A program made the translations under genes and the position numbers. This document shows positions 18,310-26,226 of a DNA stretch of 44,568 nucleotides, piece after piece. Numbering within the stretch: the first letter of the stretch is position 1; each line of letters starts with the position of its first letter. The stretch spans positions 1-44,568 of the forward strand of contig JAFLTA010000021.1 in NCBI GenBank assembly GCA_022510685.1, given 5' to 3'. Under the pieces are notes generated by a model, which did not search any database, had not been told where the DNA came from, and saw only the letters and a list, made by a program, of their open reading frames with translations. Origin of the DNA: Lachnospiraceae bacterium. Its GTDB lineage: Bacteria; Bacillota; Clostridia; Lachnospirales; Lachnospiraceae.

Positions 18310-18338
18310 TTGTAATTTATGCAGTTTAATTTTATAAT
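18310..18338 (+). promoter_or_regulatory. Likely promoter of the fla/che operon
   Basis: TTGTAA (18310-18315), 17 bp and a perfect TATAAT (18333-18338) give a sigma-A-like promoter. The predicted transcript would start near 18345, with a leader of about 210 bases containing the structure at 18390-18519. No sigma-28 (TAAA-N15-GCCGATAA) promoter was seen. Confidence 0.5.
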
Positions 18339-18389
18339 GTTATATGTGTATTTATATAGTTGGGATAAGAATGTTCTTTTATAGGATGA

Positions 18390-18519
18390 TGTCGGGCTTA
18401 AATAGTGCTTTGCACTAACTGGCACAGATATTGATGCATTGCAAACTTGTATGCAAAACTTGTATGCATATGTAATATGTCTGTGTTAGTTATATCCCGA
18501 AGGGAGTTTGAGCCCGACA
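18390..18519 (+). ncRNA. Putative structured leader RNA (four-way junction) upstream of flgB
   Basis: The closing helix pairs 18390-18402 with 18507-18519 (13 bp, one G-U; core TGTCGGGCT/AGCCCGACA). Inside, with no unpaired bases between them, are hairpin TAGTGC-TTT-GCACTA (18403-18417) and a long arm pairing 18418-18431 with 18477-18490 (14 bp, three wobbles). After four bases comes TCCC-GAA-GGGA (18495-18505), and one base later the closing helix returns. It ends 23 bases before the flgB ribosome site and has no T-run, so it is not a terminator. It could be a riboswitch-like or protein-binding leader, or a fold-back element. It does not match riboswitch consensus sequences that I know. Confidence 0.65.
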
Positions 18520-18556
18520 GCAAATATGAATTAAGTGATAGAAAGGAGCAGGAAAA

Positions 18557-18943
18557 GTGATTGCATCAGGAGCATATAACTATATCAATGTTTTGGAAAA
18601 AGCCTGCGATGCCAGTTGGACAAGGAATTCATTGATTTCCAACAATATTGCCAATGTGGACACGCCGGGCTATAAGCGTAAGGATTTACGTTTTGAGGAA
18701 TACTTGGGCAATGCGGTTTCCCTTGGTACTTCTCTGGATGAGGAGATTGCAAATGTGGATTTAGACACATTGACGGGGACTACATATACCGATTACGGCA
18801 TGGTGAGTTACCGTTTGGACGGAAATAATGTGGATATTGATACGGAGAGTGCAGAACTGGCGAAAAACCAGATTAAGTACTATACCATGTTGGATTCTGT
18901 CAGTCAGGAATTTTCCAGACTGAAGATGGTCGTACAGAAATAA
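18557..18943 (+). CDS. flgB: Flagellar basal body rod protein FlgB
   Basis: FlgB (128 aa) forms part of the proximal rod. The N-terminal signature NSLISNNIANVDTPGYKRKDLRFEEYL is the rod/hook family motif that carries the export signal. The C-terminal helix (VSQEFSRLKMVVQK) completes the coiled-coil pair. Start GTG 18557 follows AAAGGAGCAGG. It is the first gene of the fla/che operon, as in Bacillus, with flgC and fliE directly after. A weak AT-rich hairpin with a T-run (18945-18969) lies in the gap to flgC. Confidence 0.96.
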   Translation: MIASGAYNYINVLEKACDASWTRNSLISNNIANVDTPGYKRKDLRFEEYLGNAVSLGTSLDEEIANVDLDTLTGTTYTDYGMVSYRLDGNNVDIDTESAELAKNQIKYYTMLDSVSQEFSRLKMVVQK

Positions 18944-18999
18944 TAAATACTATAAGAAAAGTATTTTTTGATATGATGCTATAGAATGGAGGAAAAGTC

Positions 19000-19440
19000 A
19001 TGGGTAACGTTTTTACGGGAATGAATATCAGTGCTACCGGTATGACAGCACAGCGTACACGTCTGGACATTATTTCTCAGAATATTGCCAATGTAAACAG
19101 TACCAGAGATGCCGATGGTAATGTTTATCGACGCAAATCAGTTATATTTGAAGAAAAAAATTATGTTTCTTTTAGTGATTCGCTGGTGAATGCTACCGGA
19201 AATCTGGGAAAAGGTGTAAAGATTTCACAGATTTTTGAGGACACGGAGGAGCCGCTTAAGAAGGTATATGACCCATCTCATCCGGATGCGGACGAGGATG
19301 GTTATGTATACTATCCGAATGTCAATACGGTGACAGAGATGACAGATATGATTGATGCCAGCCGTTCCTATGAAGCAAATGTGACAGCTTTTAATGCTTC
19401 CAAAAATATGCAGTTAAAAGCATTAGATATTGGTAAATAA
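19000..19440 (+). CDS. flgC: Flagellar basal body rod protein FlgC
   Basis: FlgC (146 aa) is the second proximal-rod protein. It starts MGNVFTGMNISATGMTAQRTRLDIISQNIANVNST, the conserved rod/hook N-terminus. It contains the FlgC-type VYYPNVNTVTEMTDMIDASRSYEANVTAFNASK and ends with a short helix LKALDIGK. ATG 19000 follows a GGAGG ribosome site. Length and motifs are normal. Confidence 0.97.
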   Translation: MGNVFTGMNISATGMTAQRTRLDIISQNIANVNSTRDADGNVYRRKSVIFEEKNYVSFSDSLVNATGNLGKGVKISQIFEDTEEPLKKVYDPSHPDADEDGYVYYPNVNTVTEMTDMIDASRSYEANVTAFNASKNMQLKALDIGK

Positions 19441-19479
19441 AGATCAAAAGAAATAAATAAACAGTAAGGAGAGAAGCAA

Positions 19480-19824
19480 ATGGATTTATCAGCATTATCC
19501 GGTGTGGATTTGATGACAGCGTTTGAAACACCGACGATTTCTTCCAAATTAGTGAAAGAATCCGATTCTCTGTTGGTGAAGGCAGATGAGGAACGGACAG
19601 CGTTTGACAGCATTTTTCAGTCAGCGTTAAACCTGATTGAGGAGACGAATGCATATAGCAATGCAGCAGAGGAGGAGGAAATTAAATATTCATTGGGTGA
19701 ATCGGATAGTATTCATGATTTACAGATTGCACAGCAAAAGGCAAATGTATCTTTACAGTATACGGTAGCTGTGCGGGATGCCGTTGTAGAGGCTTATAGG
19801 GATATCATGAATATGCAGTTCTAA
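19480..19824 (+). CDS. fliE: Flagellar hook-basal body complex protein FliE
   Basis: FliE (114 aa) links the MS ring to the proximal rod. The family signature is in the C-terminal part (IHDLQIAQQKANVSLQYTVAVRDAVVEAYRDIMNMQF). The N-terminal ~70 residues are variable and acidic. It follows flgC by 39 bases and precedes fliF, the standard flgBC-fliEF order. The start ATG at 19480 has an AAGGAGAG site. Confidence 0.95.
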   Translation: MDLSALSGVDLMTAFETPTISSKLVKESDSLLVKADEERTAFDSIFQSALNLIEETNAYSNAAEEEEIKYSLGESDSIHDLQIAQQKANVSLQYTVAVRDAVVEAYRDIMNMQF

Positions 19825-19857
19825 ATTAACCCGATAAGGGAGTAGGAGAGTCTTGTT

Positions 19858-21474
19858 ATGCAGGAGAGAATCAAGCAAATTCCCACCCGGTTGGTGGAAT
19901 TTTGGAATAAATATACAGGGATACAAAAAACCATCATTATTGCGGTGATTTGTGTTGTTTTACTGGCGATTGGTCTTACTACATATTTGATTTCAAGACC
20001 ATCATGGGTAAAATTCAATGAGTTCAGCAATTTAAATGATGCGACTGCCATGGCAAATGCATTGGACGGTGCATCTATTAAGCATAAATCCTCCAAAGAT
20101 GGATTGACTCTGTATGTACACGATAAGGACATGACAAATGCCCTGTATGCCATGAGTGATAATAATCTGGTTGACACAGGTTATACATGGGACAGTGCTT
20201 TTGACAATTCTATGTCAACGACAGAGAGTGAAAAGAGTCAGAAGCGTATTTTGGCATTGCAATCTGAAATTCAAAAAAGTATGGTGAAATACTCTTTTGT
20301 AGACGATGCAGATGTATTTATAGATGTTCCGGAGAGTTCTTACAGTGTGTTGGATGAAGCGGGCAAAACTTCCATTACCGCGAGAATCACCGTAAACGAA
20401 GAACACAAAGAGCAGTTGGATTCCGGTGCAGCGCAGGCGTTGGCTTACTGGCTGGCAAATGCGGTGGGTACCGATGTGGAGAACGTAGTCATTAACGATA
20501 CGGAGGGAACGAGTTTATATAACGGCTCTACTTCCGGAGGACTGGGCGGTGCGCTCAGTGGCGGTGTGGATGAGTATTGTGACAAACTGCGTAATACAAT
20601 GGCAGCCAATGTCAACGACTTGCTTCTGAAACTTGCCTATGATGATGTGCAGGTGGGGACTCAGGGAATTCAGTTTGATATGGAGCAGGCGGAGATTCTT
20701 TCCAAAGAATACTCTGTAGCAGAGGGTAGAGAGTACGGATACCCGACGAATTTATATAATTACAGTTCTGAGGGCGTCAACGGTGTATCCGGTGAGCCGG
20801 GGACAGGCTCCAATGACGATGATACGGATACAGTAATTAATTACGGAAACAATTCCTCATCTTCAGTGTCCATTGAGAAATTACAGGGACTGCTTACCAA
20901 TGAGGTGATTGAAAATAGAAAGAAAGAGTTGCCGGCAATCCAGTCGGATCAGTCAAGTTTAGCTCTGGTGGCACTTCGCTATCATGTATATGACGAGGCA
21001 CAACTGGAGGCAGATGGCACTCTGGACAATATGACATTTGAAGAATTCATGGCTGCGAACAGTGAGCGTACCCAGATTACCATACCGGAGGATGAGGTAC
21101 AGTTAGTTTCCAATGCCACAGGTGTAAATGCGGCAAATATTACTGTTCTTGCTTACGAAGTTCCGAAGTTTGTGGAGAAGACAAGTTCTGCTCGCGGACT
21201 GAAAGATTATCTGATGATTATCCTTGCGGTACTGATTATCGCACTGTTAATCTTCGTAGTGCTTCGCGGTACAGCACCTTTGAAGGTTGCCGAGGAGGAG
21301 CCGGAGCTTTCTGTGGAGCAGCTTTTAGCGACAACGAAAGAAAATCAATCCCTGGAGGATATCGAATTCAGTGATAAGTCAGAGACACGTAGGATGATAG
21401 AGAAGTTTGTGGATGAGAATCCGGAAGCGGTTGCTCAGCTATTGCGAAACTGGCTGAATGAAGATTGGGGATAA
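19858..21474 (+). CDS. fliF: Flagellar M-ring protein FliF
   Basis: FliF (538 aa) builds the membrane-embedded MS ring. A first membrane helix is at about residues 24-43 (IIIAVICVVLLAIGLTTYLI). The YscJ-like ring-building motifs lie at about 45-220 (LYAMSDNNLVDTGYTWD, ALQSEIQKSMVKYSFVDDADV). A Gly/Ser/Asp-rich variable stretch (about 300-345) precedes the second part. The second membrane helix (DYLMIILAVLIIALLIFVVL) is near 448-467, followed by a cytoplasmic tail whose end (DENPEAVAQLLRNWLNED) binds FliG. All key parts are present. Confidence 0.96.
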   Translation: MQERIKQIPTRLVEFWNKYTGIQKTIIIAVICVVLLAIGLTTYLISRPSWVKFNEFSNLNDATAMANALDGASIKHKSSKDGLTLYVHDKDMTNALYAMSDNNLVDTGYTWDSAFDNSMSTTESEKSQKRILALQSEIQKSMVKYSFVDDADVFIDVPESSYSVLDEAGKTSITARITVNEEHKEQLDSGAAQALAYWLANAVGTDVENVVINDTEGTSLYNGSTSGGLGGALSGGVDEYCDKLRNTMAANVNDLLLKLAYDDVQVGTQGIQFDMEQAEILSKEYSVAEGREYGYPTNLYNYSSEGVNGVSGEPGTGSNDDDTDTVINYGNNSSSSVSIEKLQGLLTNEVIENRKKELPAIQSDQSSLALVALRYHVYDEAQLEADGTLDNMTFEEFMAANSERTQITIPEDEVQLVSNATGVNAANITVLAYEVPKFVEKTSSARGLKDYLMIILAVLIIALLIFVVLRGTAPLKVAEEEPELSVEQLLATTKENQSLEDIEFSDKSETRRMIEKFVDENPEAVAQLLRNWLNEDWG

Positions 21475-21561
21475 TGTTTTAGAATAAAAAGAGTATGTGT
21501 CAGCGTACCGGCATAAATACTTATATTTTGCAACAAGTGTGCGCAGAAAAGAGGATGGGAC

Positions 21562-22569
21562 ATGGCTAAAAGTGATCTTAGTGGTATTCAGAAAGCGGCA
21601 ATCTTATTGATTACGTTAGGACCGGATAAATCTTCCAATGTATTTAAGCACTTGAAAGAGGATGAAATTGAGCAGTTGACATTGGAGATTTCCAATACAC
21701 GAAGTGTATCACCGGCAATGAAAGATGAAGTTCTCAGTGAGTTCTATGATGTTTGTCTTGCACAGCAGTACATCGCAGAAGGTGGCGTGGGCTATGCAAA
21801 AGACTTGCTGGAGAAAGCATTGGGTGCCGAACGTGCGAAGGATGTTATTGGCAAGCTGACAGCATCTTTGCAGGTACGTCCGTTCGAGTTTGTACGTAAG
21901 ACGGATGCCAGCCAGTTGCTGAACTTTATTCAGGACGAGCATCCGCAGACGATTGCTTTGATTTTATCCTATTTGTCTTCCGGTCAGGCATCGATTATCA
22001 TATCCGGACTGCCTCCGGAGAAACAGACAGATGTGGCGAAGCGTATTGCGGTCATGGACCGTACTTCACCGGATGTCATCAAGGAGGTGGAGAAAGTTTT
22101 GGAGCAGAAGCTTTCTTCTCTGGTCAATCAGGATTACACCGTTGTGGGTGGTGTAGATGCCATTGTGGAGATTTTGAATACGGTGGACCGTGGTACAGAG
22201 AAACATATCATGGAGAGTCTGGAAATCGAAGATCCGGAGCTTGCAGACGAGATCCGCAAGAAGATGTTCGTATTCGAGGATATCTTGTCCTTGGACGACC
22301 GTTCCGTACAGCGTGTGTTGCGTGAGGTGGACAATAATGAATTGGCAGTAGCGTTGAAGGGTGCTAACGAGGAAGTACAGAATCTTATCTTCAGCAACTT
22401 GTCCAAACGTCTTGCCAGCATGATTAAGGAAGATATGGAATTCATGGGACCGGTTCGTATGAAAGATGTAGAGGAAGCACAGCAGAAGATTGTTAATATT
22501 ATTAGAAAACTGGAAGATTCCGCTGAGATTATCATTTCCAGAGGTGGAGGTGACGAGATCGTTGTCTAA
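21562..22569 (+). CDS. fliG: Flagellar motor switch protein FliG
   Basis: FliG (335 aa) connects the MS ring to FliM and receives torque from MotA. The N-terminal domain binds FliF (SGIQKAAILLITLGPDKSSNVF). The middle domain has the EHPQ motif at 126-129 (EHPQTIALILSYL), and the C-terminal domain has charged torque residues (FEDILSLDDRSVQRVLREVDNNELAVALKG). Start ATG 21562 follows GAGGATGGG. An 8-base overlap with fliH suggests translational coupling. Confidence 0.97.
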   Translation: MAKSDLSGIQKAAILLITLGPDKSSNVFKHLKEDEIEQLTLEISNTRSVSPAMKDEVLSEFYDVCLAQQYIAEGGVGYAKDLLEKALGAERAKDVIGKLTASLQVRPFEFVRKTDASQLLNFIQDEHPQTIALILSYLSSGQASIIISGLPPEKQTDVAKRIAVMDRTSPDVIKEVEKVLEQKLSSLVNQDYTVVGGVDAIVEILNTVDRGTEKHIMESLEIEDPELADEIRKKMFVFEDILSLDDRSVQRVLREVDNNELAVALKGANEEVQNLIFSNLSKRLASMIKEDMEFMGPVRMKDVEEAQQKIVNIIRKLEDSAEIIISRGGGDEIVV

Positions 22570-23416
22570 TATTATTAAGTCCGTCTATTTTAACGTGGAC
22601 GTGGAACAGAGACATCTGATAGATTCGGAGAGCCGCATGGAGCAGTTGATTCCGGAGATTTATGCGGCAGAAGAAAGCAGCGAAAAACCATTCACTTTTC
22701 GACCACTGCAGTTAGGGCAGGAGTTGGATGGAGATTTAGAGGAAGGTTTTCAGGATGGACTTTCTGTGATTCATATGGATGATGTCCGTGAGGAGGAGCG
22801 CCAAAAGCTCTCTGAGGAAATCAGTCAGGAGATGGAGGAAGAAGTTCAGGGAATTCTTGAGCAGGCAAAGCAGGATGCGGAAGAGATTATAGAGCAGGCG
22901 CGCAGTGAAGCCGATGACATTCGCAATCAGGCAGAGAAAGAAGGCAGGGATGTGGGGATACAAGCCGGACTTGCCGAGGCAGATGAAAGAGCCCAAGAGA
23001 GAGAAAAACAATTTCAACAGACTATGCAGTTGAAATTGAAGGAATTAGAAGAGCAGAGACGGCAGATGGAGCCGTTTTTTGCCGGTTTAGTGGCTGAATT
23101 AGTAGAAAAGATTACCGGCGTAGTGTGCAAAGAAAAAAAAGGTGTGATATTGCATTTAATTGAAGGTGCAGTACAAAACCTGGAGAAGCCGAAGCAGGTT
23201 ACACTTCGCGTATCCAAAGAGGATATGGCGTTAGTGTCACTACACAAGGCGGATTTGAAGAAAGCTGCCGGAGATGTGCTGGAGTTTGATGTCATGGAGG
23301 ATTCCAGCCTGGAGGCGAACCAGTGTATTATTGAGACTGAAAACAAGATTATAGATTGCAGTCTGGATGTGCAGTTGAAAAATTTGCAGGAGCAGTTGCG
23401 CATGCTGGCAATGTAG
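22562..23416 (+). CDS. fliH: Flagellar assembly protein FliH
   Basis: FliH (284 aa) is the stalk that regulates the export ATPase FliI. It is rich in Glu/Gln/Lys with a long coiled coil (about residues 75-165) containing Ala-rich repeats (AKQDAEEIIEQARSEADDIRNQ). The C-terminal FliH/YscL domain follows (VAELVEKITGVVCKEKKGVILHLIEGAVQNL). The frame is open back to 22490 inside fliG. TTG 22562 is preferred because GGAGGTGA (22544-22551) lies 10 bases before it. This gives an 8-base overlap with fliG. The non-ATG start is inferred. Confidence 0.9.
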   Translation: MSNIIKSVYFNVDVEQRHLIDSESRMEQLIPEIYAAEESSEKPFTFRPLQLGQELDGDLEEGFQDGLSVIHMDDVREEERQKLSEEISQEMEEEVQGILEQAKQDAEEIIEQARSEADDIRNQAEKEGRDVGIQAGLAEADERAQEREKQFQQTMQLKLKELEEQRRQMEPFFAGLVAELVEKITGVVCKEKKGVILHLIEGAVQNLEKPKQVTLRVSKEDMALVSLHKADLKKAAGDVLEFDVMEDSSLEANQCIIETENKIIDCSLDVQLKNLQEQLRMLAM

Positions 23417-23565
23417 GTTGAAAACTGATTCTAGGACAGCCAAAAACGCAGTCCAAAAATCACTACACTTCAACCTTAGAAAAAGCAAAAACAACTTTTT
23501 CAATACTATTTGTGTCGCCGACGAAGGCGGCATGGAAAACTTTAATGCAAAAGGAGTGGCACCAG

Positions 23566-24882
23566 ATGGATTCCATGGATTTAACAAAATACAATATGTT
23601 ATTAGAGCAGTCCTTTGAAAAACGTCTGGGCAAAGTGTCTAAAGTGGTAGGACTGACAGTGGAGTCCATTGGACCTACAGCAAAGCTGAATGATCTGTGT
23701 AATATTATCACTAAGGATACAAATCAGGTAATCAATGCAGAAGTGGTGGGTTTTCGGGATGACAGAGTACTTCTTATGCCCTATGATCTGACAGAGGGAG
23801 TGGGTGTGGGAAGCCGTGTTGAGAATACCAATGCGCCTCTCAAGGTGATGGTAAGTGATGATATATTAGGAAAAGTATTAGATGGATTGGGCAACCCGAT
23901 GAATCAAGAGGAGATTCAGGGAGGGGTGCCCTATTCTGTGGAAGCAGAACCACCCGATCCGTTATCCAGACAGTTGATTGACGAAGTGCTGCCCTTGGGT
24001 GTGAAAGCGGTAGATGGGCTGATCACGGTAGGAAAGGGACAGCGTATCGGGATTTTTGCCGGTAGTGGTGTGGGTAAAAGTACCCTTTTAGGTATGTTTG
24101 CCCGCAATACGAAAGCTGATATCAACGTGATTGCTCTGATTGGAGAGCGTGGTCGTGAGGTGCGCGAATTTATCGAGAGAGATTTGGGAGAGGAAGGAAT
24201 GCGCCGCTCTGTCATGGTAGTGGCGACGTCCGACAAACCGGCTCTCATCCGTAAAAAAGCGGCAAAGACGGCAACAGCCATTGCAGAGTATTTCAGGGAT
24301 CAAGGAAAAGATGTATTGTTTATGATGGACTCCTTGACGCGTTTTTCCATGGCACAGCGTGAAATTGGATTGGCATCCGGGGAGCCCCCGGTATCCAGAG
24401 GATATCCGCCAAGCGTGTATTCGGAGATGCCGCAGCTACTGGAGAGGGCAGGGCGTTCTGCCCGCGGCTCCATAACAGGGTTGTATACCGTATTGGTTGA
24501 CGGAGATGACTTTAATGAGCCGATTGCAGATACTGCACGAAGCATTCTGGATGGACATATTGTTTTAGACAGAAAGATTGCCCATGCCAATCATTATCCG
24601 GCGATAGATGTTTTACAGAGCATATCTCGTGTTATGACGGGGATTGCCACAGAGGAGCATAAAAAGGCCAGCGGACGCTTGAACAATGTTCTTGCAACAT
24701 ATCGCGAGGCAGAGGATTTGGTAAATATTGGTGCCTATAAACCGGGCTCCAACAAAAATATAGATTATGCTTTGGAAAAAATTGATGCAGTGAATGAATT
24801 TTTAATACAGGATGTAGGTGAAAAGTTTCAATTTGAAGAAGAAGTAGAACAACTTTGCAGGATTTTTGAGGAGGATGAATAA
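23566..24882 (+). CDS. fliI: Flagellum-specific export ATPase FliI
   Basis: FliI (438 aa) is the type III export ATPase, related to the F1 beta subunit. It contains Walker A FAGSGVGKST (around residue 171), Walker B VLFMMDSLTRF, ERGREVREFIERDLG and the substrate/Mg region SGEPPVSRGYPPSVYSEM. The start is ATG 23566 (AAGGAG 9 bases before); the frame is open to 23512 without a ribosome site. The 149-base gap after fliH contains only a small hairpin (GAAAAAG/CTTTTTC, 23479-23501). It forms the export motor with FliH and FliJ. Confidence 0.97.
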   Translation: MDSMDLTKYNMLLEQSFEKRLGKVSKVVGLTVESIGPTAKLNDLCNIITKDTNQVINAEVVGFRDDRVLLMPYDLTEGVGVGSRVENTNAPLKVMVSDDILGKVLDGLGNPMNQEEIQGGVPYSVEAEPPDPLSRQLIDEVLPLGVKAVDGLITVGKGQRIGIFAGSGVGKSTLLGMFARNTKADINVIALIGERGREVREFIERDLGEEGMRRSVMVVATSDKPALIRKKAAKTATAIAEYFRDQGKDVLFMMDSLTRFSMAQREIGLASGEPPVSRGYPPSVYSEMPQLLERAGRSARGSITGLYTVLVDGDDFNEPIADTARSILDGHIVLDRKIAHANHYPAIDVLQSISRVMTGIATEEHKKASGRLNNVLATYREAEDLVNIGAYKPGSNKNIDYALEKIDAVNEFLIQDVGEKFQFEEEVEQLCRIFEEDE

Positions 24883-24887
24883 GTACA

Positions 24888-25343
24888 ATGGCTAAGTTTA
24901 TATTTAAGATGCAAAATATTCTTTCCGTCAAAGAAAAGTTAGAAGATCAGGCAAAAGCAGAGTATGCTCTGGAATTAGTTAAATTGCGGGAAGAAGAAGA
25001 AAAGAAACTGCTTCTGGAGCAGAAAAAATTATATTATGAGGATAAACTGACAACTGCTTTGATGGATACTTTGGATTTACGTCGTATCCGACAGTTGGAG
25101 GATGGTATAGAAGGTATCAAGTATGATATCTATATGCAGGAATTGGTTATCCTGCAACAGGAGGAAGCAGTAGAAAGGGCCAGAGAGCGTCTGGACGAGG
25201 CGATGAAAGAGCGCAAGATATATGAGAAATTAAAGGAGCGCGCCTTTGAGACGTTTAAGCAGGAATTGAATGCAGCGGAACAGAAAGAAATTGATGAATT
25301 GGTAAGTTTCCGTCACGGCACAACTGCAGAAAGTGAGGATTAA
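24888..25343 (+). CDS. fliJ: Flagellar export protein FliJ
   Basis: FliJ (151 aa) is the central stalk-like protein of the export ATPase complex. It is almost wholly helical: FIFKMQNILSVKEKLEDQAK at the start matches the family, followed by a long antiparallel coiled coil rich in Glu, Lys, Leu and Gln. It begins 5 bases after fliI and ends 5 bases before the next gene, so translation is likely coupled. Confidence 0.92.
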   Translation: MAKFIFKMQNILSVKEKLEDQAKAEYALELVKLREEEEKKLLLEQKKLYYEDKLTTALMDTLDLRRIRQLEDGIEGIKYDIYMQELVILQQEEAVERARERLDEAMKERKIYEKLKERAFETFKQELNAAEQKEIDELVSFRHGTTAESED

Positions 25344-25348
25344 ACAAT

Positions 25349-26110
25349 ATGGCAAAAAAAGACGATAATACTAACAGGGAAGCAGAGCAGCCGGAAACTC
25401 CGGGAAGCAGGCTGGTGACAGCATTAATTGCAATCATAATAATTATAATCTGGCTGATAGTATTTGCATTTCTGATTAAACTTGACGTAGGCGGTATTGG
25501 CAGTAAGGTGTTATATCCGGTACTCAAAGATGTTCCGGTGATTAATAAGGTTCTGCCCAAGGCTTCTGAGGATCAGCAGGCTTCCGAGGGAAATTACAAA
25601 TATACGACTTTGAAGTCCGCAAATGCCCGTATTGCTGAATTGGAGGGACTGTTGGAATCCGAGACGGGTACCACCACAGCAAACTCCGATTATATTAAAA
25701 ATCTGGAAGCAAGGGTTCAGGAGCTTCAAAAATACAAGGACAATGTAGATGCTTTTAACAAGCGTGTGGCTGATTTTGATGAAAAGGTAGTATTTACTGA
25801 TAATGCACCGGATATTGCCGAATATCGGAAATATTATGAGGGAATCGCTCCGGAGAATGCGGAGAAGATATACCGTCAGGTGATTCTGGCAGAGCGATAT
25901 AGCGAGAAGGCAGAGGAACTTGCTACATTTTATGCCAATATGGACGCTGCTACAGCGGCAAGCACATTATCAGAGATGAAAGAAGATTTGGATTTGGTCT
26001 GTGACATACTTGAAAATATGGACCAGAAAAAAGCCGCTGCAATTTTGCAGGAGATGGATGACACGTTTGCCGCACAGATTACCAAGAAGATTTCGGCGGT
26101 AGATAAATAA
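25349..26110 (+). CDS. MotE/YlxF-like flagellar operon membrane protein
   Basis: This 253-aa protein has one N-terminal membrane helix (about residues 22-45, ALIAIIIIIIWLIVFAFLI). A periplasm-facing coiled coil (about 90-145) and a C-terminal MgtE_N-like helical repeat (AATAASTLSEMKEDLDLVCDILENMDQKKAAAILQEM) follow. The same layout occurs in MotE and Bacillus YlxF, which sit between fliJ and fliK and are thought to act as a flagellar chaperone or stator-associated factor. Position and architecture support the assignment; the precise function is not established. Confidence 0.78.
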   Translation: MAKKDDNTNREAEQPETPGSRLVTALIAIIIIIIWLIVFAFLIKLDVGGIGSKVLYPVLKDVPVINKVLPKASEDQQASEGNYKYTTLKSANARIAELEGLLESETGTTTANSDYIKNLEARVQELQKYKDNVDAFNKRVADFDEKVVFTDNAPDIAEYRKYYEGIAPENAEKIYRQVILAERYSEKAEELATFYANMDAATAASTLSEMKEDLDLVCDILENMDQKKAAAILQEMDDTFAAQITKKISAVDK

Positions 26111-26226
26111 TGTGCATGGCTAACAATGGTGTATACGGCAGAATATTCTGTTGTTTACATATAGACATCAGGTGTCAGGAGTTTTGACACGCTGAATAAT
26201 AAAAAATAAAAGGAGGTGAAAAGAGA

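Larger units (their letters stand above)
17831..18556. other. 726-bp gene-free topA-flgB gap
   Basis: No protein gene with a ribosome site is visible here. In order the gap holds the topA terminator (17858-17897), a cluster of short hairpins (17908-18105), an AT-rich stretch (about 18106-18380) with a likely promoter at 18310-18338, and a large four-way-junction structure (18390-18519) just before the flgB ribosome site. In Bacillus subtilis the interval between topA and flgB holds trmFO, codV, clpQ, clpY and codY; none is present here. Confidence 0.85.

Noticed and set aside
18345..18540. c-di-GMP (GEMM) riboswitch in the flgB leader
   Set aside because: Clostridial flagellar operons can carry one, but the characteristic conserved GEMM core and tetraloop-receptor sequences are not visible; the fold is a differently arranged four-way junction.
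18945..18969. Terminator between flgB and flgC
   Set aside because: AAATACT/AGTATTT is only a 7-bp stem dominated by A-T pairs with an 8-base loop, too weak to be called a terminator inside a conserved operon.
23479..23501. Terminator upstream of fliI (GAAAAAG/CTTTTTC)
   Set aside because: All central pairs are A-T and no T-run follows the stem.
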